From the NCBI RefSeq assembly GCF_009391885.1, contig NZ_VZII01000064.1, forward strand, positions 1-53,862: a stretch of 53,862 nt of DNA. Reading direction: 5' to 3'. Both the position numbers and the translations under genes were made by a program. A model generated the notes under the pieces. It was not told the origin of the DNA. It saw only the letters and a list, made by a program, of their open reading frames with translations, and did not search any database. Below, one piece after another: positions 26,301 through 33,615 of the stretch (position 1 is the stretch's first letter; the number at the start of each line of letters is the position of its first letter). This DNA is from Pseudomonas sp. MN1F (GTDB lineage Bacteria > Pseudomonadota > Gammaproteobacteria > Pseudomonadales > Pseudomonadaceae).

Positions 26301-26579
26301 GCTCAGGACTTCCTTGATGTTGACCCGGCCTTCAGGGGACTTCTTGAAGTATTCGCGGGAGATTTCCTTCAGCGGCAGGAAGCCGTGACGTTCGGAGCCG
26401 AAGTCGACGAAGGCGGCTTCGAGGCTGGGCTCGATCCGGGTGATCTTGCCTTTGTAGATGTTGGCCTTTTTCTGCTCGCGCGCGCCGGACTCGATGTCCA
26501 GGTCGTAGAGACGTTGGCCGTCCACCAGGGCTACACGCAACTCTTCGGGTTGAGTTGCGTTAATCAGCATTCTTTTCAT
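23367..26579 (-). CDS. rne: Ribonuclease E (1070 aa)
   Basis: The essential endonuclease of mRNA decay and rRNA/tRNA processing, and scaffold of the degradosome. The catalytic half is complete: an S1 domain (about residues 36-120), catalytic Asp300 (VSIDINSARAT) and Asp343 (VIDFIDMTP), and the Zn-link CPRCSGTG (Cys401, Cys404). An amphipathic helix, SLFKGLVKSLVSLFAGKEE (about 558-577), resembles the membrane-targeting segment. The disordered C-terminal half has an Arg-Glu block of EERAPR repeats (about 615-766), an Arg-rich stretch, an Ala/Val/Pro/Glu-rich stretch, and near 1030 the NDPREVRRRKRE motif. ATG 26579 gives the family start MKRMLINATQ. A predicted 740-base leader lies upstream. Confidence 0.96.
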   Translation of the reverse strand: MKRMLINATQPEELRVALVDGQRLYDLDIESGAREQKKANIYKGKITRIEPSLEAAFVDFGSERHGFLPLKEISREYFKKSPEGRVNIKEVLSEGQEVIVQVEKEERGNKGAALTTFISLAGRYLVLMPNNPRAGGISRRIEGEERNELREALNGLTVPGDMGLIVRTAGLGRSSEEMQWDLDYLLQLWTAIKEASLDRAAPFLIYQESNVIIRAIRDYLRQDIGEVLIDSIDAQEEALTFIRQVMPQYASKVKLYEDSVPLFNRFQIESQIETAFQRVVDLPSGGSIVIDPTEALVSIDINSARATKGSDIEETALQTNLEAAEEIARQLRLRDIGGLIVIDFIDMTPAKNQRAVEERVRECLEADRARVQVGRISRFGLLEMSRQRLRPSLGESSGIVCPRCSGTGIIRDVESLSLAILRLIEEEALKDRTAEVRAQVPIPVAAFLLNEKRNSITKIELRTRARIIILPNDHLETPHFEVQRLRDDNPEVLNNQSSYEIAASETEEAPQPTATRTLVRQEAAVKTAPARANAPVPSAAEEQPQPAAPLAPAPSAPEPSLFKGLVKSLVSLFAGKEEPAAAPVVAAAEKPAAERSQRNEERRNGRQQSRNRNGRRDEERKPREERAERAPREERQPREERAPREERAPREERAPREERAPREERAPRQPREDRRGNRGEERVRELREPLDVTPAEREERQPREERVAREERAPREERAPREERAPREERVAREERAPREERAPREERAPREERAPREERQPRPAREERQPRPAEQAAEQAAELAEEQLPNEELLQDEQEGTDDERPRRRSRGQRRRSNRRERQRNANGELIEGSDEEGSEEQPQQHQATELGAELAAGLAVTAAVASSHISANAEAEANQQAERASAEAVTTENSEVAQPTEQVEVVAQAEEAVIAPVVEVAPQPVVEEAPAAAEPVVVAEAPIETPAAEAAPVVEAAIVEAGEAEKPQVIVEQAPVAEQPAPVAEAQPEEAAEPAPVVVEAAPVAVEPAPVEAAAAEAATVMLPNGRAPNDPREVRRRKREAEAAAKAAQQAAEPVLETADEHKPHHG
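24280..24735 (-). repeat. 18-bp tandem repeats encoding EERAPR units in rne
   Basis: Two blocks of in-frame, near-identical 18-base units encode variants of EERAPR, EERQPR and EERVAR. They are split by about 30 residues (RGNRGEERVRELREPLDV region). The units are uneven in number between the blocks and nearly identical in DNA, as expected for slippage-prone coding repeats. They are not a CRISPR: the units are contiguous and in frame. Confidence 0.85.
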
Positions 26580-27317
26580 GTTGTACCGTCGGTTTCCGGG
26601 CTGCCGGAAACGGCGTGCGGCACACACGACTTCTCATGGTCGGTGCCAAGGTGCGCAAAGGGTGGCCGGGCCACCCCCGTGTCGAGCAACGTTCGGCACC
26701 AGCCGGTTGCCCAGCCTGCCGTTGTCGCGACGACGCGTCCTGTTTGCTGCGGTGCCTACCAGGCCCCGGTGGCTTCGAATGGGTATCCGAATCAACCAAG
26801 CGGGCCTCGTGCACTCAGTCAGGAGGAGGAATCAACCGTCAGCCGTGGACGCCCGGGGGCATCTGTTCAGGACCTTATCCGCTCGCCGGCCATATCAGTG
26901 GGCCGGTGGCCGGACGCGGTGCTACACGGTCCGAGGGCTGTGCATCTCCACCCTGCACGTATCCCTGATAATTCGGGTGCTGCCGCGCGCTGAATCCGCA
27001 ACGGGTTGCATTTTTCGCCAGCTTCAAACGGGAAGCTGACGCCATTACATATCCAAGGCAGGTATTTCCGAAGCATTCGCCTTGCGTTGCGTGGAAGCGA
27101 CGGGGGCGGGCAGAGGTGCAGCGAAAAGAATCGGGAAGCAGGTGAAAAACCACACTTGTCGTTTTTTTTCGGTCTTCTCTACACAGCGCTGGTGGCGATT
27201 CCAGGCAATTCGGTAAACTGGCGAAAACCCCGTAGGACGGCCTCGCGTCCTGGAGAACTGCGTAGGTCAGGAACCGGCCCAGGGCCTGGTTTCACTGGCC
27301 TGCCGCTTTTGGCGGCG
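26580..27317 (-). promoter_or_regulatory. rne: Predicted long 5' leader of the rne mRNA
   Basis: This is most of the 790-base gap between the divergent rne and rluC starts. No credible gene is seen in it. If the promoter at 27324-27352 is used, the rne transcript has a ~740-base leader. It starts with a hairpin (GCCGCC-AAAA-GCGGC on the minus strand, 27302-27316), with a further AGGACG/CGTCCT stem at 27233-27250. RNase E in enteric bacteria controls its own mRNA through a structured leader of a few hundred bases, so a similar role is inferred here. Confidence 0.55.
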
Positions 27318-27323
27318 TTCGCG

Positions 27324-27352
27324 ACTATAGCAGTAATGATTAAGTGCTTCAA
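27324..27352 (-). promoter_or_regulatory. Sigma-70 promoter for rne
   Basis: On the minus strand: -35 TTGAAG (27347-27352), a 17-base spacer, -10 TATAGT (27324-27329). The predicted start is near 27317, at the foot of a stable hairpin. It is the best promoter match in the gap. Confidence 0.6.
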
Positions 27353-27369
27353 TTCCATAAATAATTGTT

Positions 27370-28338
27370 ATGATCCCCGCCATGACGACCAATACCCCTC
27401 CGACTTCCGGCGTTCAGCTGATCGAAGTCGCGCCGGAACTTGCCGGCCAACGCATCGACAATTTCCTGATCACGGCGCTCAAGGGCGTGCCCAAGACCCT
27501 GGTCTACCGCATCCTGCGCAAGGGTGAGGTACGCGTCAACAAGGGTCGGGTCAAGCCCGAGTACAAGATCCAGGCCGGCGATATCGTGCGCGTGCCGCCT
27601 GTCCGGTTGCCTGAGCGTGACGAGCCGGCGCCGGTGGCCCAGGGGCTGCTGCAGCGCCTGGAAGCGGCCATCGTCTACGAAGACAAGGCGCTGATCGTGA
27701 TGAACAAGCCGTCCGGCATTGCCGTGCACGGCGGCAGCGGGCTGAGCTTCGGCGTGATCGAGGCGCTGCGCCAGCTGCGCCCGGACGCCAAGGAGCTGGA
27801 GCTGGTGCACCGCCTGGATCGTGACACCTCTGGCCTGCTGATGATCGCCAAGAAGCGCAGCATGCTGCGCCACCTGCATGCTGCCTTGCGCGGTGATGGC
27901 GTGGACAAGCGCTACATGGCGCTGGTGCGTGGCCACTGGCCAACATCGAAGAAACAGGTCAACGCGCCGCTGCTCAAGAGCAACCTGCGCTCCGGCGAGC
28001 GCATGGTCGAAGTCAATGACGAAGGCAAGGAAGCGCTGACCCTGTTCCGCGTGCTGCGCCGCTTCGGCGAGTTCGCCACCATCGTCGAGGCGCGCCCGAT
28101 CACTGGCCGTACCCACCAGATTCGCGTGCATACCCTGCATGCCGGGCACATGATCGCCGGTGACAGCAAGTATGGCGACGAAGACTTCAGCCGCGAGATC
28201 CGCGAGCTGGGTGGCAAGCGCCTGTTCCTGCATGCCTACGCATTGACCGTGCCGTTGCCAGATGGCGGCGAGCTGAAACTCGAAGCGCCTGTGGACGAAG
28301 TCTGGGCGAAGACCGTGGAGCGTTTGAGTGCGTCGTGA
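27370..28338 (+). CDS. rluC: 23S rRNA pseudouridine synthase RluC (322 aa)
   Basis: Makes pseudouridines in 23S rRNA (positions 955, 2504 and 2580 in E. coli). The N-terminal S4 RNA-binding domain (GQRIDNFLITALKGVPKTLVY to VNKGRVKPEY) precedes the synthase domain. The synthase domain has the catalytic Asp in HRLDRDTSGLLM, the start INKPSG-like MNKPSGIAVHGG, and RPITGRTHQIRVH. ATG 27370 or ATG 27382 (MTTNTPPTS) may be the start; neither has a clear ribosome binding site. It overlaps the next gene by 11 bases and lies head to head with rne. Confidence 0.94.
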   Translation: MIPAMTTNTPPTSGVQLIEVAPELAGQRIDNFLITALKGVPKTLVYRILRKGEVRVNKGRVKPEYKIQAGDIVRVPPVRLPERDEPAPVAQGLLQRLEAAIVYEDKALIVMNKPSGIAVHGGSGLSFGVIEALRQLRPDAKELELVHRLDRDTSGLLMIAKKRSMLRHLHAALRGDGVDKRYMALVRGHWPTSKKQVNAPLLKSNLRSGERMVEVNDEGKEALTLFRVLRRFGEFATIVEARPITGRTHQIRVHTLHAGHMIAGDSKYGDEDFSREIRELGGKRLFLHAYALTVPLPDGGELKLEAPVDEVWAKTVERLSAS

Positions 28339-29008
28339 CTATGAGTTGCTGATCTTCGACTGGGACGGCACCCTGGCCGATTCCATCGGCCGTATCGTCG
28401 AGGCGATGAATGCCGCTGCCGAGCGTGCCGCAGAGGCGCCAAGCCCTGAAGACGCCGTCAAGGGCATCATCGGCCTGGCGCTGGGGGAAGCCATCTCGAC
28501 GCTGTACCCACACCTCGACCCGCTGCAGGTCGAAACCTTCCGCCAGCATTACGCCGACATCTATATGGCCCTGGATCAGCAGCCTTCGCCGCTGTTCGAG
28601 GGTGTGGTCGAGTCGCTGGATGCCTTCCGTGCCGAGGGCTATCGCCTGGCGGTAGCGACCGGCAAGGCGCGCCGCGGGCTGGATCGCGTGCTCAAGGCCA
28701 ATGGTTGGGAGCAGTTCTTCGACATTACCCGTGCCGCCGACGAAACCCGTGGCAAGCCTCACCCACTGATGCTTGAGGAAATCCTCGCACATTGCGGCGT
28801 CGAACCCGGGCGGGCACTGATGGTCGGAGATTCGGCATTCGACCTGCAGATGGCCAGCAATGCCGGCATGCATTCGGTGGCGGTGGGCTACGGTGCCATG
28901 TCGCTGCAGGCACTGGCCGAGTTTGGCCCGCAGGTATGCATCGATCATTTTTCCCAGCTGCGCGAGTGGCTGGCTGGTTCCAGGCAAGTCCAATTCCAAG
29001 GTAGGTGA
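28328..29008 (+). CDS. HAD-family phosphatase, Gph-like (226 aa)
   Basis: A haloacid-dehalogenase hydrolase. Motif I is FDWDGTLADS, with the nucleophile Asp near residue 10. Motif II/III are in VATGKARRGLDRVL and KPHPLMLEEIL, and motif IV is MVGDSAFDLQMA. The cap domain spans about residues 20-85. Substrate unknown; relatives hydrolyse phosphoglycolate or small sugar phosphates. The GTG start lies inside the rluC end, with GGAG seven bases upstream. sppA follows after 2 bases. Confidence 0.92.
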   Translation: MRRDYELLIFDWDGTLADSIGRIVEAMNAAAERAAEAPSPEDAVKGIIGLALGEAISTLYPHLDPLQVETFRQHYADIYMALDQQPSPLFEGVVESLDAFRAEGYRLAVATGKARRGLDRVLKANGWEQFFDITRAADETRGKPHPLMLEEILAHCGVEPGRALMVGDSAFDLQMASNAGMHSVAVGYGAMSLQALAEFGPQVCIDHFSQLREWLAGSRQVQFQGR

Positions 29009-29010
29009 GC

Positions 29011-30045
29011 ATGGCTGACGAGTGGAAAGCGCCGGTTAACGAAACCGAAGAGGAGCGCCTCGCTCGTGAAGCGCGTGAAGCGCAGAACGAAGAGGCGCGT
29101 GTCGAGCAGAAGAGCTGGAAGCTGCTGGAAAAGACCCTGCTGGCCGGGGTTCAGGAACAGCGTCGGTCGCGGCGTTGGGGGATCTTCTTCAAGCTGCTGA
29201 CCTTCGTCTACCTGTTCGGCATTCTCGCCCTGTTCCTGCCGTTCATGGATGTGGACAAGGCTGCGTCGCGCAGTGGTAATCACACGGCCCTGGTTGAGGT
29301 GCGCGGGGTGATTGCCGATCAGGAAGCGGCCAGCGCCGACAATATCGTCAAGAGCCTGCGCGATGCGTTCAAGGACCCCAAGACCAAGGCGGTGGTCCTG
29401 CGCATCAACAGCCCGGGCGGTAGCCCGGTGCAGGCGGGCTATGTGTATGACGAAATCCGTCGCCTGCGTGGCGAGCACCCGGATACCAAGCTGTATGCGG
29501 TGATTACCGATCTGGGCGCTTCCGGTGCCTACTACATCGCCAGTGCGGCGGATGAGATCTATGCCGACAAGGCCAGCCTGGTGGGTTCCATTGGGGTGAC
29601 GGCGGCCGGCTACGGCTTCGTGGGGTCAATGGAAAAACTGGGTGTCGAGCGGCGCACTTACACCGCTGGCGAGCATAAGGCTTTCCTTGATCCGTTCTCA
29701 CCTGAAAAGCCTGATGAGCGAGCGTTCTGGCAGGGTGTGCTGGACACCACGCACCAGCAGTTCATTGCCATGGTCAAGCAGGGGCGAGGAGATCGCCTGA
29801 AGGACAAGGAGCATCCGGAGCTGTTCAGCGGCCTGGTCTGGTCGGGTGAGCAGGCCAAGGCGCTGGGGTTGGTGGATGGGCTGGGCAGTGCCAGCTATGT
29901 GGCGCGCGAGATCGTGGGTGAGAAGGATCTGGTCGATTACACCGTGCAGGAATCGCCGTTCGATCGCTTCTCCAAGCGCATCGGTGCCAGCGTGGCCGAG
30001 CATCTGGCCATGTGGATGGGGTTCCAGGGGCCGCAGTTGCGCTGA
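29011..30045 (+). CDS. sppA: Signal peptide peptidase SppA, S49 family (344 aa)
   Basis: Cleaves leftover signal peptides in the inner membrane. A charged cytosolic N-terminus (with many Glu and Arg) leads to one membrane segment at about residues 56-76 (FKLLTFVYLFGILALFLPF). The protease domain has INSPGGSPVQAGYVYDEI, the nucleophile Ser in DLGASGAYYIASAADEIYA and the Lys in ADKASLVGSIGV, the Ser-Lys dyad of the short SppA form. ATG 29011 is preferred over GTG 29005 because AAGG/AGGTG lies before it. Confidence 0.93.
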   Translation: MADEWKAPVNETEEERLAREAREAQNEEARVEQKSWKLLEKTLLAGVQEQRRSRRWGIFFKLLTFVYLFGILALFLPFMDVDKAASRSGNHTALVEVRGVIADQEAASADNIVKSLRDAFKDPKTKAVVLRINSPGGSPVQAGYVYDEIRRLRGEHPDTKLYAVITDLGASGAYYIASAADEIYADKASLVGSIGVTAAGYGFVGSMEKLGVERRTYTAGEHKAFLDPFSPEKPDERAFWQGVLDTTHQQFIAMVKQGRGDRLKDKEHPELFSGLVWSGEQAKALGLVDGLGSASYVAREIVGEKDLVDYTVQESPFDRFSKRIGASVAEHLAMWMGFQGPQLR

Positions 30046-30056
30046 GTTCTGCGCGC

Positions 30057-30109
30057 GTTTTGCGCCGCCAGTGAGATCGAGCGCCGCTCGATCTCACTGG
30101 TGGCAAAAC
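30057..30109. repeat. Long near-perfect hairpin between sppA and maf
   Basis: CCAGTGAGATCGAGC (30068-30082) pairs perfectly with its complement (30086-30100) around a 3-base loop. Flanking GTTTTGC and GCAAAAC extend the symmetry with one bulge. T runs precede and A runs follow the stem, the reverse of a terminator, so it may act as an mRNA 3'-end block or a repeated extragenic palindrome. Confidence 0.75.
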
Positions 30110-30121
30110 CCTCACGCCGGG

Positions 30122-30700
30122 CTAAGGAACAACCACGCCTTCCCGGGTCAGCATATCCACCAGCCGAATCAGCGGCAGCCCGATCAGGCTGGTCGCATCG
30201 CACCCATGGGTGCTCTGAAACAAACTCACACCCAACCCCTCCGCCTTGAAGCTGCCCGCGCAATCCAGCGGCTGCTCCGCTGCCACATAACGCTCCACCC
30301 GCTCCCGATCCAGCTCGCGCATTGTCACCGTGAACGGCACACAATCGACCTGGCAATGGCCGGTCGCGCTATTGAGTAGCGCCAGCCCGGTCAGGAAGGT
30401 CACCTGCTGGCCGCTGGCTTCGAGCAGCTGCTCGCAGGCGCGATCAAAGGTGTGCGGCTTGCCGAGTATCTGCTCGCCCAGTACCGCCACCTGGTCGGAA
30501 CCGATGATCAGGTGCTGCGGATGGCTGGCGGCAAGTGCTTCGGCTTTTTGCCTGGCCAGGCGCCTTACCAGCTCCACGGCGGGCTCGTCAGGCAGGCGCT
30601 GCTCGTCTAGGTCGGGGCTTGCCCAGGTGAAGGGCAGGCGCAGGCGCGCGAGCAGTTCGCGCCGGTAGGCAGAGCTGGAAGCCAGCAACAGAGGCAGCAT
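30122..30700 (-). CDS. maf: Maf-family nucleotide pyrophosphatase, YceF subgroup (192 aa)
   Basis: A house-cleaning nucleotide pyrophosphatase; the E. coli YceF relative prefers m7GTP. It starts with LLLASSSAYRRELLARL (the conserved SxSxxR pattern), then the catalytic Asp in LIIGSDQVAVL and a C-terminal SFKAEGLGVSLF. ATG 30700 has AGGAG seven bases upstream. It is divergent from yceD, the same layout as yceF/yceD in E. coli, which supports the YceF subgroup. Confidence 0.93.
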   Translation of the reverse strand: MLPLLLASSSAYRRELLARLRLPFTWASPDLDEQRLPDEPAVELVRRLARQKAEALAASHPQHLIIGSDQVAVLGEQILGKPHTFDRACEQLLEASGQQVTFLTGLALLNSATGHCQVDCVPFTVTMRELDRERVERYVAAEQPLDCAGSFKAEGLGVSLFQSTHGCDATSLIGLPLIRLVDMLTREGVVVP

Positions 30701-30758
30701 GATAGACTCCTGGTCAGTTGAACCTGATTCTAACATGCGAGATGTCGCCTAATTTCCT

Positions 30759-30787
30759 TTGACAGGGGCGGGGGGCATCCCTAGAAT
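30759..30787 (+). promoter_or_regulatory. Sigma-70 promoter for yceD-rpmF-plsX
   Basis: -35 TTGACA (30759-30764, perfect), 17-base spacer, -10 TAGAAT (30782-30787). The -10 ends only 9 bases before the yceD ATG, so the predicted mRNA start is within about 3 bases of the start codon. Confidence 0.75.
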
Positions 30788-30796
30788 GCTGCGCCT

Positions 30797-31324
30797 ATGT
30801 TGAATGACCCGATTCCACCTCACGTTGACCCGCGCAAATTAGCCGACCGAGGCGTATCCATCACTGGTACGCTGCAACTCGCTGATTTGGAAAGACTCTG
30901 CGACCCGCTTTCCGACAATGTCGGTACGGTGCAGGCGAAGTTCGATTTTGAACGAGATGAACAGCACGTGGTGGTTATCCACAGCGAGCTGGACGTCGAA
31001 GTCAAAATGGTTTGCCAGCGTTGTCTTGAGCTGGTCACCCTACCGATCCGCAGCGAATGTACTTACGCCGTGGTGAAGGAGGGTGCGAATACCCAGTCGT
31101 TGCCGAAAGGCTATGACGTGCTGGAACTGGGCGAAGATCCATTGGATCTGCAGGCCTTGGTCGAGGAGGAGCTGCTGCTCGCCTTGCCTATCGTGCCTGC
31201 TCACCATCCGGAAGAATGCCAGCAGCCGGCGGGCGCAGACGAGCCCGAATCGAGCAAGGACGAGGTATCGCGGTCCAACCCGTTCAGTGTTTTGGCGCAG
31301 TTAAAGCGTGACCCAAACGTTTAG
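30797..31324 (+). CDS. yceD: YceD / DUF177 protein (175 aa)
   Basis: A conserved protein tied to 23S rRNA accumulation in bacteria and encoded before L32. It shows CQRCLELVTLPIRSE (metal-like Cys pair near residue 75), a block of acidic residues and a Pro-rich C-terminal half ending NPFSVLAQLKRD, the hallmark C-terminus. Start ATG 30797 gives the same length as the E. coli protein (173). There is no ribosome binding site, and the promoter sits directly before it. rpmF follows after 13 bases. Confidence 0.94.
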   Translation: MLNDPIPPHVDPRKLADRGVSITGTLQLADLERLCDPLSDNVGTVQAKFDFERDEQHVVVIHSELDVEVKMVCQRCLELVTLPIRSECTYAVVKEGANTQSLPKGYDVLELGEDPLDLQALVEEELLLALPIVPAHHPEECQQPAGADEPESSKDEVSRSNPFSVLAQLKRDPNV

Positions 31325-31337
31325 GAGTTAATCAATT

Positions 31338-31520
31338 ATGGCTGTTCAGCAGAACAAAAAATCCCGCTCTGCCCGTGACATGCGCCGTTCGCACGACGCC
31401 CTGTCGGAAAACGCGCTGTCGGTAGAAAAAACCACTGGTGAAGTACACCTGCGTCACCACGTTTCGCCAGAAGGCGTTTACCGTGGTCGTAAAGTGATCG
31501 ACAAGGGCGCTGACGAGTAA
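31338..31520 (+). CDS. rpmF: 50S ribosomal protein L32 (60 aa)
   Basis: A small basic ribosomal protein, [20 protein letters not shown] to [17 protein letters not shown]. It is the zinc-free form, since the CxxC pairs of the zinc form are replaced. The ribosome binding site is AGGAG. Its neighbours yceD and plsX are as in E. coli. Confidence 0.97.
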
Positions 31521-31523
31521 TCC

Positions 31524-32534
31524 TTGTCCGCTCAGATCATCGCGATCGACGCAATGGGCGGGGACTTCGGTCCCCGCAGCATTGTCCAGGCTAGCATTGC
31601 CTGCCTTTCGGCTACACCCTCGCTGCACCTGACCCTCGTCGGTCAACCCTCCCTCCTTGAAGATCTTGTCAGCGGCCTTGCGGCTGCGGATCGCGCGCGC
31701 CTGCAAATTGTCGCCGCCAGTGAGGTGATCGGTATGGACGAGCGGCCATCCCAGGCGTTGCGCGGCAAGCCGGACTCGTCGATGCGCATCGCCCTCGAAC
31801 TGGTGCGTGACGGCAAGGCCCAGGCCTGCGTGAGTGCCGGCAATACCGGGGCGCTGATGGCGTTGTCGCGTTTCGTGCTCAAGACCCTGCCGGGTATCGA
31901 TCGGCCCGCCATGGTCGCGGCGATCCCGACCCAGGCGGGTTACTGCCAACTGCTCGACCTGGGCGCCAACGTCGACTGCAGTGCCGAAAACCTCTACCAG
32001 TTCGCCGTCATGGGCTCCGTGGCTGCCCAGGCCTTGGGTATTCACCGGCCGCGCGTGGCGCTGTTGAACATCGGTACCGAGGACATCAAGGGCAACCAGC
32101 AGGTCAAGCTGGCGGCCACGTTGCTGCAGAATGCCCGCGGCCTCAATTATGTCGGCTTTGTCGAAGGTGATGGCCTGTACCGCGGCGAAGCGGACGTGGT
32201 GGTGTGCGACGGCTTCGTCGGCAACATCCTGCTCAAGTCCAGCGAAGGCCTGGCGACCATGATCGGCGAGCGCATCGAAAAGCTGTTCAAGGGCGGCGCG
32301 TTGTCGCGGGTGGCTGGGGCAATGGCGATGCCGTTGCTCAAGCGCCTGCAGGCCGACCTGGCGCCGGCGCGGCACAATGGCGCGAGCTTCCTCGGCCTGC
32401 AGGGCATCGTCATCAAGAGCCATGGCTCGGCAGGCGTGCAGGGCTTCCAGAGCGCGATCCAGCGGGCGCTGATCGAGATCCAGGAAAACCTCCCGCAGCG
32501 GCTGCATGGCCGTCTCGAAGATTTGTTGCCTTAG
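31524..32534 (+). CDS. plsX: Phosphate acyltransferase PlsX (336 aa)
   Basis: Converts acyl-ACP to acyl-phosphate for phospholipid synthesis by PlsY. It starts with TTG and reads IIAIDAMGGDFGP, the family signature, then SAGNTGALMALS, LDLGANVDCSAENLYQFA and VVCDGFVGNILLKSSEG. It begins 3 bases after the rpmF stop. Length normal. Confidence 0.96.
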   Translation: MSAQIIAIDAMGGDFGPRSIVQASIACLSATPSLHLTLVGQPSLLEDLVSGLAAADRARLQIVAASEVIGMDERPSQALRGKPDSSMRIALELVRDGKAQACVSAGNTGALMALSRFVLKTLPGIDRPAMVAAIPTQAGYCQLLDLGANVDCSAENLYQFAVMGSVAAQALGIHRPRVALLNIGTEDIKGNQQVKLAATLLQNARGLNYVGFVEGDGLYRGEADVVVCDGFVGNILLKSSEGLATMIGERIEKLFKGGALSRVAGAMAMPLLKRLQADLAPARHNGASFLGLQGIVIKSHGSAGVQGFQSAIQRALIEIQENLPQRLHGRLEDLLP

Positions 32535-32661
32535 GCATTTCGCCGATGAAGTGCTTAAATGTGACCGCTTGGTCTGTGTTTCCATCCAAGTTTTCAGATT
32601 CCGCGCCCGGCCCAAGGCCCGGCGCACCCTATCCGACGACAAGATCATAAGGGCTTGTTCA

Positions 32662-33600
32662 ATGTCTGCATCCCTCGCATTCGTCTTCCCCGGTCAAGGT
32701 TCCCAGTCGCTGGGCATGCTCGCCGAGCTCGGCGCTGAAAAGCCGGTGGTCATCGAGACCTTCAAGGAGGCTTCCGAGGCTCTGGGCTATGACCTGTGGA
32801 AGCTGGTCCAGGAAGGTCCGGAAGAACAACTCAACCAAACCGACAAGACCCAGCCGGCGATCCTCACCGCCTCCATCGCCTTGTGGCGCCTGTGGCTGGA
32901 AGAGGGCGGCGCGCAGCCGGCCTTCGTTTCCGGCCATAGCCTGGGTGAATACAGCGCCCTGGTCGCTGCCGGCGCCCTGTCGCTGAAAGATGCCGTGCGC
33001 CTGGTCGAGCGTCGTGGCCAGTTGATGCAGGAAGCCGTGCCTGCCGGTCACGGTGCCATGGCTGCGATCCTGGGCCTGGATGACGCCGTGGTGGTGGAAA
33101 TCTGCGCCGAAGCGGCCGAAGACGAAGTGGTCAGTGCCGTGAACTTCAACTCGCCAGGCCAGGTGGTCATCGCCGGTAACAAGGCAGCGGTCGACCGCGC
33201 CATGGAGCTGTGCAAGGCCAAGGGCGCCAAGCGCGCCCTGCCGCTGGCGGTCAGTGTGCCGTCGCACTGCGCCCTGATGAAGCCGGCTGCCGAGCGCTTT
33301 GCCGAATTCGTCAACGCCATCGATTGGAAGGCCCCGCAGATCCCGGTGGTGCAGAATGTCACCGCCGCCGTCGCCGCCGACCTCGATGCCCTGAAGCAGG
33401 ACCTGCTGGCGCAGCTGTACCAGCCGGTACGCTGGGTTGAATGCGTGCAGACCCTGGCCGCCAACGGTGCGGTCAACCTGGTCGAGTGCGGCCCGGGCAA
33501 GGTCCTGGCTGGCCTGAACAAGCGTTGCGCCGACGGCGTGACCACCTACAACCTCAATACCCCTGATGCTGTCGCCGCCACCCGTGCGGCGCTGGCCTGA
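32662..33600 (+). CDS. fabD: Malonyl-CoA:ACP transacylase FabD (312 aa)
   Basis: Loads malonate onto ACP. It has FVFPGQGSQSLGM at the start, the catalytic Ser93 in VSGHSLGEYSAL, and the active-site His in VPSHCALMKP. ATG 32662 has AAGGG upstream; the longer open frame from 32506 has no support. The 127-base gap after plsX holds no evident terminator. Confidence 0.96.
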   Translation: MSASLAFVFPGQGSQSLGMLAELGAEKPVVIETFKEASEALGYDLWKLVQEGPEEQLNQTDKTQPAILTASIALWRLWLEEGGAQPAFVSGHSLGEYSALVAAGALSLKDAVRLVERRGQLMQEAVPAGHGAMAAILGLDDAVVVEICAEAAEDEVVSAVNFNSPGQVVIAGNKAAVDRAMELCKAKGAKRALPLAVSVPSHCALMKPAAERFAEFVNAIDWKAPQIPVVQNVTAAVAADLDALKQDLLAQLYQPVRWVECVQTLAANGAVNLVECGPGKVLAGLNKRCADGVTTYNLNTPDAVAATRAALA

Positions 33601-33615
33601 TTTGGAGAAGCTTGC

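Noticed and set aside
25143..26993. 616-residue open frame antisense to rne, running into the leader
   Set aside because: It is opposite the catalytic half of RNase E, whose active-site residues are intact.
32506..32661. Longer start for FabD
   Set aside because: The extra 52 residues match no FabD; MSASLAFVFPGQGSQ is the usual start.
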